Below, one piece after another: positions 47,201-54,372 of a stretch of 64,000 nt of DNA (within the stretch, counting starts at the first letter, position 1; each line of letters starts with the position of its first letter). Under the pieces are notes generated by a model, which made no database searches, was not told the DNA's origin, and saw only the letters and a list, made by a program, of their open reading frames with translations. Origin of the DNA: Lentisphaera profundi (lineage in GTDB: Bacteria > Verrucomicrobiota > Lentisphaeria > Lentisphaerales > Lentisphaeraceae); contig NZ_CP117812.1 in the NCBI RefSeq assembly GCF_028728065.1, positions 1 to 64,000 of the forward strand. The letters run 5' to 3'. Position numbers and translations under genes: made by a program.

Positions 47201-50200
47201 AAGCACCAGAGTCAGTCATATGCAGAGTGCCGAGAGTACCCGTGTAATCAGTATCCGAGAAATGATTTTCACCAGTGTCGGTGTCGCTAATGGTCAGAGT
47301 ACCAGAAGTCTGCAGAGCAGATTCTTCTGTGACTTGACCCGTTGCGGAACCCGCAATCTGGGCGACATCATTGGTGCCATTGACAGTTACTGTGATTTGA
47401 TGAGTAGTTCCGTCAGCTGATTTTACGGTGATAGTATCCGTAGCAGAGCTTCCTTGAGCGAGAGCTTGCACGGTGGTATTGGAGTTATCGAGATCATAAG
47501 TCCAGGCACCAGAATCAGTCATATGCAGAGTACCCAAAGTCCCTGTGTAATCCGTATCCGAGAAATGATTTTCGCCTGTGTCAGTATCAGAAATAGTAAG
47601 TGTGCCAGAAGTCTGCAGGGCAGATTCTTCAGTGACTTGTCCCGTTGCGGAACCCGCAATCTGGGCGACGTCATTAGTGCCATTGACGGTAACGGTGATC
47701 TGATGAGTAGTTCCGTCAGCTGATTTCACGGTGATGGTATCAGTTGCAGAGCTTCCTTGAGCGAGGGCTTGCACTGTGGTATTGGAATTATCGAGATCGT
47801 AAGTCCAGGCACCAGAATCGGTCATGTGCAGAGTGCCGAGAGTTCCAGTGTAATCCGTGTCGGAGAAATGATTTTCGCCTGTGTCAGTGTCGCTAATGGT
47901 CAGAGTACCCGAAGTCTGTAGGGCAGATTCTTCAGTGACTTGTCCCGTTGCGGAACCCGCAATCTGGGCGGCATCATTCGTACCGTTGACAGTTACTGTG
48001 ATCTGATGAGTAGTTCCGTCAGCTGATTTCACAGTGATAGTATCCGTAGACCTTGCACCCTGAGCGAGGGCTTGCACGGTGGTATTGGAGTTGTCGAGAT
48101 CGTAAGTCCACGCCCCTGAGTCCGTCATGTGCAGTGTGCCGAGAGTGCCAGCGTAATCAGTATCAGAGAAATGTGCTTCCCCCGTGTCCGTGTCGCTAAT
48201 TGTCAGAGTGCCTGACGTTTGTAGGCTTGTTTCTTCTGTAACTTGACCTGAATGAGTACCTGTGATTTGGGCGGCATCATTAGTACCGTTGACGGTAACG
48301 GTGATCTGATGACTTGTACCATCAGCTGATTTCACGGTGATGGTATCAGTTGCAGAGCTTCCTTGAGCGAGAGCTTGCACGGTGGTGTTAGAGTTATCGA
48401 GATCATAAGTCCAAGCACCAGAGTCCGTCATGTGCAGCGTGCCGAGAGTACCGGCGTAATCAGTATCAGAGAAATGCGCTTCGCCCGTGTCCGTGTCGGA
48501 AATTGTCAGAGTGCCTGACGTTTGTAGGCTTGTTTCTTCCGTGACTTGGCCTGAATTAGTACCCGCAATCTGAGCGACATCATTCGTACCGTTGACCGTG
48601 AGGGTAATTTGATGGGTGCTGCCATCGGCAGATTTCACGGTGATAGTATCCGTTGCAGAGCTTCCTTGAGCGAGGGCTTGCACGGTGGTATTGGAGTTAT
48701 CGAGATCGTAAGTCCACGCCCCTGAGTCCGTCATGTGCAGCGTGCCGAGAGTGCCAGCATAATCAGTATTAGAGAAATGTGCTTCACCAGTATCGGTATC
48801 GGAAATTGTCAGGGTGCCTGACGTTTGTAGGCTTGTTTCTTCCGTGACTTGACCTGAATGAGTACCTGTGATTTGGGCGGCATCATTAGTGCCGTTGACC
48901 GTGAGGGTAATTTGATGGGTGCTGCCATCAGCAGATTTCACGGTGATAGTATCCGTTGCAGAGCTTCCTTGAGCGAGGGCTTGCACGGTGGTATTGGAGT
49001 TATCGAGATCGTAAGTCCACGCCCCTGAGTCCGTCATGTGCAGCGTGCCGAGAGTGCCAGCATAATCAGTATCCGAGAAATGTGCTTCACCAGTATCGGT
49101 ATCGGAAATAGTAAGTGTACCAGAAGTCTGCAGAGCAGATTCTTCAGTTACTTGGCCTGAATTAGTACCCGCAATCTGGGCGACATCATTAGTACCGTTG
49201 ACCGTAATAGTTATTTGATGAGTAGTTCCGTCAGCTGATTTCACAGTGATAGTATCGGTAGCCCTTGCACCTTGAGCGAGGGCTTGCACGCTTGTATTGG
49301 AGTTATCGAGATCGTAAGTCCACGCCCCTGAGTCCGTCATGTGCAGAGTGCCGAGAGTGCCGGCGTAATCAGTATCAGAGAAATGTGCTTCCCCCGTGTC
49401 TGTATCAGAAATAGTAAGTGTACCAGAAGTCTGCAGAGCAGATTCTTCAGTTACTTGACCCGTTGCGGAACCCGCAATCTGGGCGGCATCATTCGTACCG
49501 TTGACAGTTACTGTGATCTGATGAGTAGTTCCGTCAGCTGATTTCACAGTGATGGTATCAGTTGCAGAGCTTCCTTGAGCGAGGGCTTGCACGCTTGTAT
49601 TGGAATTATCGAGATCGTAAGTCCAGGCACCAGAATCGGTCATGTGTAAGGTGCCGAGAGTTCCAGTATAATCAGTATCCGAGAAATGATTTTCACCAGT
49701 GTCGGTGTCGCTAATGGTCAGAGTACCAGAAGTCTGCAGAGCAGATTCTTCTGTGACTTGACCCGTTGCGGAACCCGCAATCTGGGCGACGTCATTAGTA
49801 CCATTGACGGTAAGGGTGATCTGATGAGTAGTTCCGTCAGCTGATTTCACTGTAATGGTATCAGTTGCAGAGCTTCCTTGAGCAAGGGCTTGCACGGTGG
49901 TATTGGAATTATCTAAATCGTAAGTCCAGGCACCAGAGTCAGTCATATGCAAGGTGCCGAGGGTACCTGTATAATCAGTATTGGAGAAATGATTTTCGCC
50001 AGTATCGGTATCGGAAATTGTCAGGGTGCCTGACGTTTGTAGGCTTGTTTCTTCCGTGACTTGACCTGAATGAGTACCTGTGATTTGGGCGGCATCATTA
50101 GTACCGTTGACGGTAACGGTGATCTGATGACTTGTACCATCAGCTGATTTCACGGTGATGGTATCAGTTGCAGAGCTTCCTTGAGCGAGAGCTTGCACGG

Positions 50201-53200
50201 TGGTGTTAGAGTTATCGAGATCATAAGTCCAAGCACCAGAGTCAGTCATATGCAGAGTGCCGAGAGTACCCGTGTAATCAGTATCCGAGAAATGATTTTC
50301 ACCAGTGTCGGTGTCGCTAATGGTCAGAGTACCAGAAGTCTGCAGAGCAGATTCTTCTGTGACTTGACCCGTTGCGGAACCCGCAATCTGGGCGACATCA
50401 TTGGTGCCATTGACAGTTACTGTGATTTGATGAGTAGTTCCGTCAGCTGATTTTACGGTGATAGTATCCGTAGCAGAGCTTCCTTGAGCGAGAGCTTGCA
50501 CGGTGGTATTGGAGTTATCGAGATCATAAGTCCAGGCACCAGAATCAGTCATATGCAGAGTACCCAAAGTCCCTGTGTAATCCGTATCCGAGAAATGATT
50601 TTCGCCTGTGTCAGTATCAGAAATAGTAAGTGTGCCAGAAGTCTGCAGGGCAGATTCTTCAGTGACTTGTCCCGTTGCGGAACCCGCAATCTGGGCGACG
50701 TCATTAGTGCCATTGACGGTAACGGTGATCTGATGAGTAGTTCCGTCAGCTGATTTCACGGTGATGGTATCCGTTGCAGAGCTTCCTTGAGCGAGGGCTT
50801 GCACTGTGGTATTGGAATTATCGAGATCGTAAGTCCAGGCACCAGAATCGGTCATGTGCAGAGTGCCGAGAGTTCCAGTGTAATCCGTGTCGGAGAAATG
50901 ATTTTCGCCTGTGTCAGTGTCGCTAATGGTCAGAGTACCCGAAGTCTGTAGGGCAGATTCTTCAGTGACTTGTCCCGTTGCGGAACCCGCAATCTGGGCG
51001 GCATCATTCGTACCGTTGACAGTTACTGTGATCTGATGAGTAGTTCCGTCAGCTGATTTCACAGTGATAGTATCCGTAGACCTTGCACCCTGAGCGAGGG
51101 CTTGCACGGTGGTATTGGAGTTGTCGAGATCGTAAGTCCACGCCCCTGAGTCCGTCATGTGCAGTGTGCCGAGAGTGCCAGCGTAATCAGTATCAGAGAA
51201 ATGTGCTTCCCCCGTGTCCGTGTCGCTAATTGTCAGAGTGCCTGACGTTTGTAGGCTTGTTTCTTCTGTAACTTGACCTGAATGAGTACCTGTGATTTGT
51301 GCGGCATCATTAGTACCGTTGACGGTGACAGAAATTTGATGAGTTGTACCATCGGCAGATTTCACGGTGATAGTATCCGTTGCAGAGCTTCCTTGAGCGA
51401 GGGCTTGCACGGTGGTATTGGAGTTATCGAGATCGTAAGTCCACGCCCCTGAGTCCGTCATGTGCAGCGTGCCGAGAGTACCGGCGTAATCAGTATCAGA
51501 GAAATGCGCTTCGCCCGTGTCCGTGTCGGAAATTGTCAGAGTGCCTGACGTTTGTAGGCTTGTTTCTTCCGTGACTTGGCCTGAATTAGTACCCGCAATC
51601 TGAGCGACATCATTCGTACCGTTGACCGTGAGGGTAATTTGATGGGTGCTGCCATCGGCAGATTTCACGGTGATAGTATCCGTTGCAGAGCTTCCTTGAG
51701 CGAGGGCTTGCACGGTGGTATTGGAGTTATCGAGATCGTAAGTCCACGCCCCTGAGTCCGTCATGTGCAGCGTGCCGAGAGTACCGGCGTAATCAGTATC
51801 AGAGAAATGCGCTTCGCCCGTGTCCGTGTCGGAAATTGTCAGAGTGCCTGACGTTTGTAGGCTTGTTTCTTCCGTGACTTGGCCTGAATTAGTACCCGCA
51901 ATCTGAGCGACATCATTCGTACCGTTGACCGTGAGGGTAATTTGATGGGTGCTGCCATCGGCAGATTTCACGGTGATAGTATCCGTTGCAGAGCTTCCTT
52001 GAGCGAGGGCTTGCACGGTGGTATTGGAGTTATCGAGATCGTAAGTCCACGCCCCTGAGTCCGTCATGTGCAGCGTGCCGAGAGTGCCAGCATAATCAGT
52101 ATTAGAGAAATGTGCTTCACCAGTATCGGTATCGGAAATTGTCAGGGTGCCTGACGTTTGTAGGCTTGTTTCTTCCGTGACTTGACCTGAATGAGTACCT
52201 GTGATTTGGGCGGCATCATTAGTGCCGTTGACCGTGAGGGTAATTTGATGGGTGCTGCCATCAGCAGATTTCACGGTGATAGTATCCGTTGCAGAGCTTC
52301 CTTGAGCGAGGGCTTGCACGGTGGTATTGGAGTTATCGAGATCGTAAGTCCACGCCCCTGAGTCCGTCATGTGCAGCGTGCCGAGAGTGCCAGCATAATC
52401 AGTATCCGAGAAATGTGCTTCACCAGTATCGGTATCGGAAATAGTAAGTGTACCAGAAGTCTGCAGAGCAGATTCTTCAGTTACTTGACCCGTTGCGGAA
52501 CCCGCAATTTGGGCGACATCATTGGTGCCATTGACAGTTACTGTGATTTGATGAGTAGTTCCGTCAGCTGATTTCACAGTGATGGTATCAGTTGCAGAGC
52601 TTCCTTGAGCGAGGGCTTGCACGGTGGTATTAGAGTTGTCGAGATCGTAAGTCCACGCCCCTGAGTCCGTCATGTGCAGTGTGCCGAGAGTTCCAGTGTA
52701 ATCAGTATCCGAGAAATGATTTTCGCCCGTGTCCGTGTCGGAAATTGTCAGAGTGCCTGACGTTTGTAGGCTTGTTTCTTCCGTGACTTGGCCTGAATTA
52801 GTACCCGCAATCTGGGCGACATCATTAGTACCGTTGACCGTAATAGTTATTTGATGAGTAGTTCCGTCAGCTGATTTCACAGTGATAGTATCGGTAGCCC
52901 TTGCACCTTGAGCGAGGGCTTGCACGCTTGTATTGGAGTTATCGAGATCGTAAGTCCACGCCCCTGAGTCCGTCATGTGCAGAGTGCCGAGAGTGCCGGC
53001 GTAATCAGTATCAGAGAAATGTGCTTCCCCCGTGTCTGTATCAGAAATAGTAAGTGTACCAGAAGTCTGCAGAGCAGATTCTTCAGTTACTTGACCCGTT
53101 GCGGAACCCGCAATCTGGGCGGCATCATTCGTACCGTTGACAGTTACTGTGATCTGATGAGTAGTTCCGTCAGCTGATTTCACAGTGATGGTATCAGTTG

Positions 53201-54362
53201 CAGAGCTTCCTTGAGCGAGGGCTTGCACGCTTGTATTGGAATTATCGAGATCGTAAGTCCACGCACCTGAGTCCGTCATGTGTAGCGTGCCGAGAGTACC
53301 AGCGTAATCAGTATCAGAGAAATGTGCTTCCCCCGTGTCCGTGTCGGAAATTGTCAGAGTGCCTGACGTTTGTAGGCTTGTTTCTTCCGTGACTTGGCCC
53401 ATATCTGTGCCAGATATACTGGCAGCGTCATTTTTCCCAGTGATATCAATACTCACTGGTATCGACTTGCCATCAGTGGAGAGGATATTAAAATGTTCTT
53501 GTACTTGTTGTCCTTGAGTGAGTGCCTGGACATTGTGCGCTGAGTTATCTAGAGTGTAAGTCCAATGACCATTTTTAGCAATTGCGAGAGTACCATATGT
53601 GCCATGTAGCGAGCTAGCTTTGTAAGTAGGTGGGATGGATGATGGAGACAAATTACTAGTATGGATCTGTAGATTCCCTTGTACTACTTGATTATTATCT
53701 TCTTCTGTTTGGCCATGAGTTGAACCAGATAGGCTAGAAATGGCAGGGCCTAAATTTTGTGATGAATGTGAGCCTGTATTAGCGTAAGGGTGATAGGGCT
53801 GAAATACCGGAGTTGTAGCATTACCACTAGGAGCGAGGATTTGATAAGTCTGAGTTGGGATATGAATGAGAGGGGCTTGACCAGGAGATGAGCTATTGGC
53901 TTGATCGGAAGAAATTAATACCTCTCCACCAAATTCATCAGCGATACTATCGATAGTAGAAGGGATGGAGAAATTTATCACATTATCAATATCTACTTTT
54001 GGAGGAAGAATTAGTAAGAAATCACTGAGATCTTCAATAGATAAATAGACCGAACCATCGGGCTGAATTACGGCCCCATCTAGCTCAGTATCTTGGGGTA
54101 AATTTGTGATATGAACTTCACGAATCGAAGGGTCGTCTGGAAGAGAAAAATGGATAACAAAGTCTTTTTCGCCTTGATCAGCTATCTGGATTTTCAGTTC
54201 ATAGTTTTTATCATCAGGGGCTTTTTCATCAGCTTCAACCTGCTCCAATTTTTCATCGAGGGGACGATAATCAGCATGTTTTTCTGCTTCAGCTAATTTT
54301 TCATCAAGAGGACGATAATCATCTTTATTGGAAGCATGATTTTGCGGGGTATCTTCAGCCAT
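38208..54362 (-). CDS. giant VCBS-repeat adhesin, probable type I secretion cargo (5384 residues)
   Basis: One uninterrupted 16.2-kb frame with an AAGGAG ribosome site. In order: an N-terminal region of about 310 residues with the motif DYRPLDEKL twice and no signal peptide; 23 near-identical VCBS repeats of about 101 residues (about 315-2637; TISDTDTGEAHFSDTDYAGT, TDSGAWTYDLDNSNTTVQAL); a divergent VCBS unit; a Gly/Ser/Trp-rich region (about 2740-2970); further cadherin-like and tandem-95 type units (EDQDYQFTAANFGF, three close copies); a laminin-G/concanavalin-like domain (about 3610-3800); more bacterial Ig-like units; and an Asp/His-rich C terminus (about 5250-5384). RTX GGxGxD repeats are absent. 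The export operon lies immediately upstream (10-nt gap). It should be exported to the surface for adhesion or biofilm. The charged, His-rich tail probably replaces the usual RTX secretion signal. Confidence 0.93.
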   Translation of the reverse strand: MAEDTPQNHASNKDDYRPLDEKLAEAEKHADYRPLDEKLEQVEADEKAPDDKNYELKIQIADQGEKDFVIHFSLPDDPSIREVHITNLPQDTELDGAVIQPDGSVYLSIEDLSDFLLILPPKVDIDNVINFSIPSTIDSIADEFGGEVLISSDQANSSSPGQAPLIHIPTQTYQILAPSGNATTPVFQPYHPYANTGSHSSQNLGPAISSLSGSTHGQTEEDNNQVVQGNLQIHTSNLSPSSIPPTYKASSLHGTYGTLAIAKNGHWTYTLDNSAHNVQALTQGQQVQEHFNILSTDGKSIPVSIDITGKNDAASISGTDMGQVTEETSLQTSGTLTISDTDTGEAHFSDTDYAGTLGTLHMTDSGAWTYDLDNSNTSVQALAQGSSATDTITVKSADGTTHQITVTVNGTNDAAQIAGSATGQVTEESALQTSGTLTISDTDTGEAHFSDTDYAGTLGTLHMTDSGAWTYDLDNSNTSVQALAQGARATDTITVKSADGTTHQITITVNGTNDVAQIAGTNSGQVTEETSLQTSGTLTISDTDTGENHFSDTDYTGTLGTLHMTDSGAWTYDLDNSNTTVQALAQGSSATDTITVKSADGTTHQITVTVNGTNDVAQIAGSATGQVTEESALQTSGTLTISDTDTGEAHFSDTDYAGTLGTLHMTDSGAWTYDLDNSNTTVQALAQGSSATDTITVKSADGSTHQITLTVNGTNDAAQITGTHSGQVTEETSLQTSGTLTISDTDTGEAHFSNTDYAGTLGTLHMTDSGAWTYDLDNSNTTVQALAQGSSATDTITVKSADGSTHQITLTVNGTNDVAQIAGTNSGQVTEETSLQTSGTLTISDTDTGEAHFSDTDYAGTLGTLHMTDSGAWTYDLDNSNTTVQALAQGSSATDTITVKSADGSTHQITLTVNGTNDVAQIAGTNSGQVTEETSLQTSGTLTISDTDTGEAHFSDTDYAGTLGTLHMTDSGAWTYDLDNSNTTVQALAQGSSATDTITVKSADGTTHQISVTVNGTNDAAQITGTHSGQVTEETSLQTSGTLTISDTDTGEAHFSDTDYAGTLGTLHMTDSGAWTYDLDNSNTTVQALAQGARSTDTITVKSADGTTHQITVTVNGTNDAAQIAGSATGQVTEESALQTSGTLTISDTDTGENHFSDTDYTGTLGTLHMTDSGAWTYDLDNSNTTVQALAQGSSATDTITVKSADGTTHQITVTVNGTNDVAQIAGSATGQVTEESALQTSGTLTISDTDTGENHFSDTDYTGTLGTLHMTDSGAWTYDLDNSNTTVQALAQGSSATDTITVKSADGTTHQITVTVNGTNDVAQIAGSATGQVTEESALQTSGTLTISDTDTGENHFSDTDYTGTLGTLHMTDSGAWTYDLDNSNTTVQALAQGSSATDTITVKSADGTSHQITVTVNGTNDAAQITGTHSGQVTEETSLQTSGTLTISDTDTGENHFSNTDYTGTLGTLHMTDSGAWTYDLDNSNTTVQALAQGSSATDTITVKSADGTTHQITLTVNGTNDVAQIAGSATGQVTEESALQTSGTLTISDTDTGENHFSDTDYTGTLGTLHMTDSGAWTYDLDNSNTSVQALAQGSSATDTITVKSADGTTHQITVTVNGTNDAAQIAGSATGQVTEESALQTSGTLTISDTDTGEAHFSDTDYAGTLGTLHMTDSGAWTYDLDNSNTSVQALAQGARATDTITVKSADGTTHQITITVNGTNDVAQIAGTNSGQVTEESALQTSGTLTISDTDTGEAHFSDTDYAGTLGTLHMTDSGAWTYDLDNSNTTVQALAQGSSATDTITVKSADGSTHQITLTVNGTNDAAQITGTHSGQVTEETSLQTSGTLTISDTDTGEAHFSNTDYAGTLGTLHMTDSGAWTYDLDNSNTTVQALAQGSSATDTITVKSADGSTHQITLTVNGTNDVAQIAGTNSGQVTEETSLQTSGTLTISDTDTGEAHFSDTDYAGTLGTLHMTDSGAWTYDLDNSNTTVQALAQGSSATDTITVKSADGTSHQITVTVNGTNDAAQITGTHSGQVTEETSLQTSGTLTISDTDTGEAHFSDTDYAGTLGTLHMTDSGAWTYDLDNSNTTVQALAQGARSTDTITVKSADGTTHQITVTVNGTNDAAQIAGSATGQVTEESALQTSGTLTISDTDTGENHFSDTDYTGTLGTLHMTDSGAWTYDLDNSNTTVQALAQGSSATDTITVKSADGTTHQITVTVNGTNDVAQIAGSATGQVTEESALQTSGTLTISDTDTGENHFSDTDYTGTLGTLHMTDSGAWTYDLDNSNTTVQALAQGSSATDTITVKSADGTTHQITVTVNGTNDVAQIAGSATGQVTEESALQTSGTLTISDTDTGENHFSDTDYTGTLGTLHMTDSGAWTYDLDNSNTTVQALAQGSSATDTITVKSADGTSHQITVTVNGTNDAAQITGTHSGQVTEETSLQTSGTLTISDTDTGENHFSNTDYTGTLGTLHMTDSGAWTYDLDNSNTTVQALAQGSSATDTITVKSADGTTHQITLTVNGTNDVAQIAGSATGQVTEESALQTSGTLTISDTDTGENHFSDTDYTGTLGTLHMTDSGAWTYDLDNSNTTVQELGSGERLTESITVQSADGTTHQINVTINGTDDAAVVTGTSTGSVTEDGTASVSEQLTISDLDKTDTPGFADVAATPGTYGSWSMSNGNWQFTLDNSKVQNLDQGASQTESHVFTASDGTKHTVTVTIHGTEDQPVISSTASSSATGTGGMSIQDLQVIDKVDGSTIDPHANWGASQTGPGAGVHIVGLYKPGSDHNELSSGQEPTTSTAHSGSGGFSRVDSHGWWQSHGVPDTTNTGSGGASGHGNSWEGGVVVFSDGTIGVINRVCDGGPSEVDYLYYSKYDHLSKGNALLSGQGTAGETITVKEGNSILGTATVDSNGHWSLAAPGLADGEHHLHTEDAQGHSSAERVYDVHGPAVDDNTPAGLDVDMKEDTSQTDINGHLTASDVDDGDTPTFTAQAQHAVKYGTFSIDEHGQYHYHMDNSNADVNHLGPNQTLQEVVQVTATTPDGQSVTHPVTITIHGSVDAPTLSANALTAQQGNEIPLNLNAQLTDENTNEDLLVKISGLPVGSTLSNGTWDGLAKMWVLHQSDLQGLKVDLHNANFHGDLNFNVTATASESGESKSVTQGVSLFVNAPPEVAAALTDTSKEDGSTHNVDLLHGATDPDTGETLSIDNIQYQMGSATANTSLPAGVTLAADGHTLVLDPTDASFNHLAAGDSQTITLTYDVKDSHGGLVHQTTTLTIQGTNDVPTIAGVATGSTTEDASTSATGSLTITDPDDNQSSFRDEDVQGTYGSLHMNTDGSWTYQLDQTTAQSNAVQALAVGQNVQDNLIIHAKDGTVHHIVMDVAGSNDAPTVTVATLHGTEDQDYQFTAANFGFADTDTTDTLDHVTITDLPDLATEGQLMLNGVAISANQDISAADIQHLTFVPKSDFNGDINFKYTVNDGNADSAEATGTLTLANVNDLPTIVATSATTTEDTDIILTKADLLSGSADIDHDTLDVNSVHVDPAHGTITDNGDGTWTYHPATNFKGDADISYKVNDGTANVDNHMTMAVSTVTDPANIQLTTSVEQQIVSTGSTGRIQVDSIAAPSALTEFTFEMTVLGKAVADTGASTGPVVVNMGHGTSTNMLSLWNPGNMKIGGAGDIATGINLGDGNSHRVTLTWDSTSGDLKVFDNGQLVSTAHGYHKGGTLPADLYMVLGQKANGGIASPTWNSGEHYDGNIFNAAMSTHSMSSQQVAQGPLASMASVHTGLIFDVRSIAGHIQDTTGAHTLAENGVHHESQIVDTNMSVPPPGSLLHITPQVSPSDPDDKVTGIAIQGFIKDTVVSDGSHTHTITGIGDQIDLQGWDLSKITAQLPAGVVHNMNIGVTATTEGPDGTHEIHTEFNGIKLDPTRPIPNAIISGDDLENTDEDSAVPGTLTIQDNDASQQSFSANTYHGAFGDLSMQSGGQWTFTPKSNLNSMADGDSHKDIFTVESTDGTLHEIQVNIAGTNDAPTVTASPLSGTEDQDYQFTAANFGFTDVDTSDTLDHVTITDLPDPTEGVLMLNGVALSANQDISATDIQHLTFTPKADFNGDVNFKYTVNDGNADSPESTGNLTVTNINDAPVVTNALASSVDEGDASSSLDLLQGASDIDADTLSVNGIQYSVDGAAATSSLPAGLSLSADGHILSIDPTNAVFDHLAAGETQALTITYNISDGQGGTIAQTATFNVAGTNDAPTVTIASLHGTEDQDYQFTAANFGFTDVDTSDTLDHVTITDLPDISEGVLTLDGNAVTDGQDISSGDIGKLLFTPVADFNGDVNFKYTVNDGTSDSAEATGTIQVANTVDAPTMTGTDTTGDEDTAIALTLGATAAAGDAITQYVITGVPTGASFSTGHDDGHGQWTVQAGDISGLKITPPKDFSGDIQLHATATASDGSHTADSTAHAITLNVNPVADAPNIDAFDVNGSSSLAAAAGPPSLDQTITLDANQADLLSKYDPSSKTGLSFLQFTGGATLDDLAGIKVNGHPAPFSMGMMKHFDIEHHGELLQIPVGGLAHFLPLSGLHTGDTIEFSFKAGVQPSAGLRIIGFDPSSQGTLFDVIRGVSTFSSVMGLGTEAVLFDHLAGQAGGAPKALGLTEDGSLDLHFSVSDPDSSEHLQLHIEGLPAGTTLNHGTKQADGSWLVDSGDATSLTASFPKNFHGSIDLNVKAISTDGTDTAESAAMSRHIDIASVTDVARVDVQNIDAGEHQQWLDMPLSAHATDSQDPITGVTITDLPASFSLRLAAGTSGTAPVHNIDGSWTIDPSTLSHLQVNTHDTDGVTADYKLHVITTGPDNSTEEVVRLGHITLDAVIEDIVSVDSSWVGASSAAPIDLSAGGNIHHVGDLIDFKQVDTDETTMLYVRVADGVLVTRPGGMATYPVSDDLSHGKVDPDPGFVTYHVPVAEMDQAAIYGKSGVMNNLDIQIRVEQSEGTYGEASSASATETFHFTGADIGGHNFIPTATVQSIDTQEDSAHTFSVSDFGFSDGDAGDVLDHVSITGLPDTKQGTLTLDGNAVSAGQDITAGDIAKLVFTPATDFHGDVDFKYTVSDGKNDSIESTGTLTVIQGHASLTEDQDHEVSGFIDAHPSDGHDVDFTAGHFDGTFGALDLQTDGSWKYTLDQAKADHLNDGDLEHDVFSVATTTGEHHDITLDVHGHTDVATALPPPPAPPVHGAVQADAPDMFDDPLQSFMALVNDVDHSSQEILHHDVDSFMAHVDTNYQNASSHDIADVDSFTDNIDLHISDHSDQDEVTKQAVENLDQDQVHDLFETQDHDDPSLAIHDVDIVDADHHSQDDHHLDDHNIIDDPLDDEPLDDQMI
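46450..53420 (-). repeat. array of 23 near-identical 303-bp coding repeats
   Basis: Each 303-bp unit encodes one 101-residue VCBS domain, and the units fill about 6.97 kb without a frame break. Sequence classes alternate (start IAGSATGQ, IAGTNSGQ or ITGTHSGQ; GEAHFSDTDYA or GENHFSDTDYT). Blocks repeat at higher order: units 8-13 and 18-23 correspond with a 3030-bp shift, and neighbouring units 6 and 7 are identical over at least 195 bp. Such an array is prone to length change by recombination. Confidence 0.93.
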
Positions 54363-54372
54363 GATTTACTCC

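Noticed and set aside
46450-53420. CRISPR-like array or non-coding satellite because of regular spacing
   Set aside because: The period is 303 bp, an exact multiple of three, there are no short repeats with unique spacers, and one frame stays open throughout. It is a protein repeat array.
46493-53517. Many open frames of 60-93 codons on the + strand across the array
   Set aside because: They recur with the 303-bp period and are antisense shadows of the repeat coding sequence, with no ribosome sites of their own.
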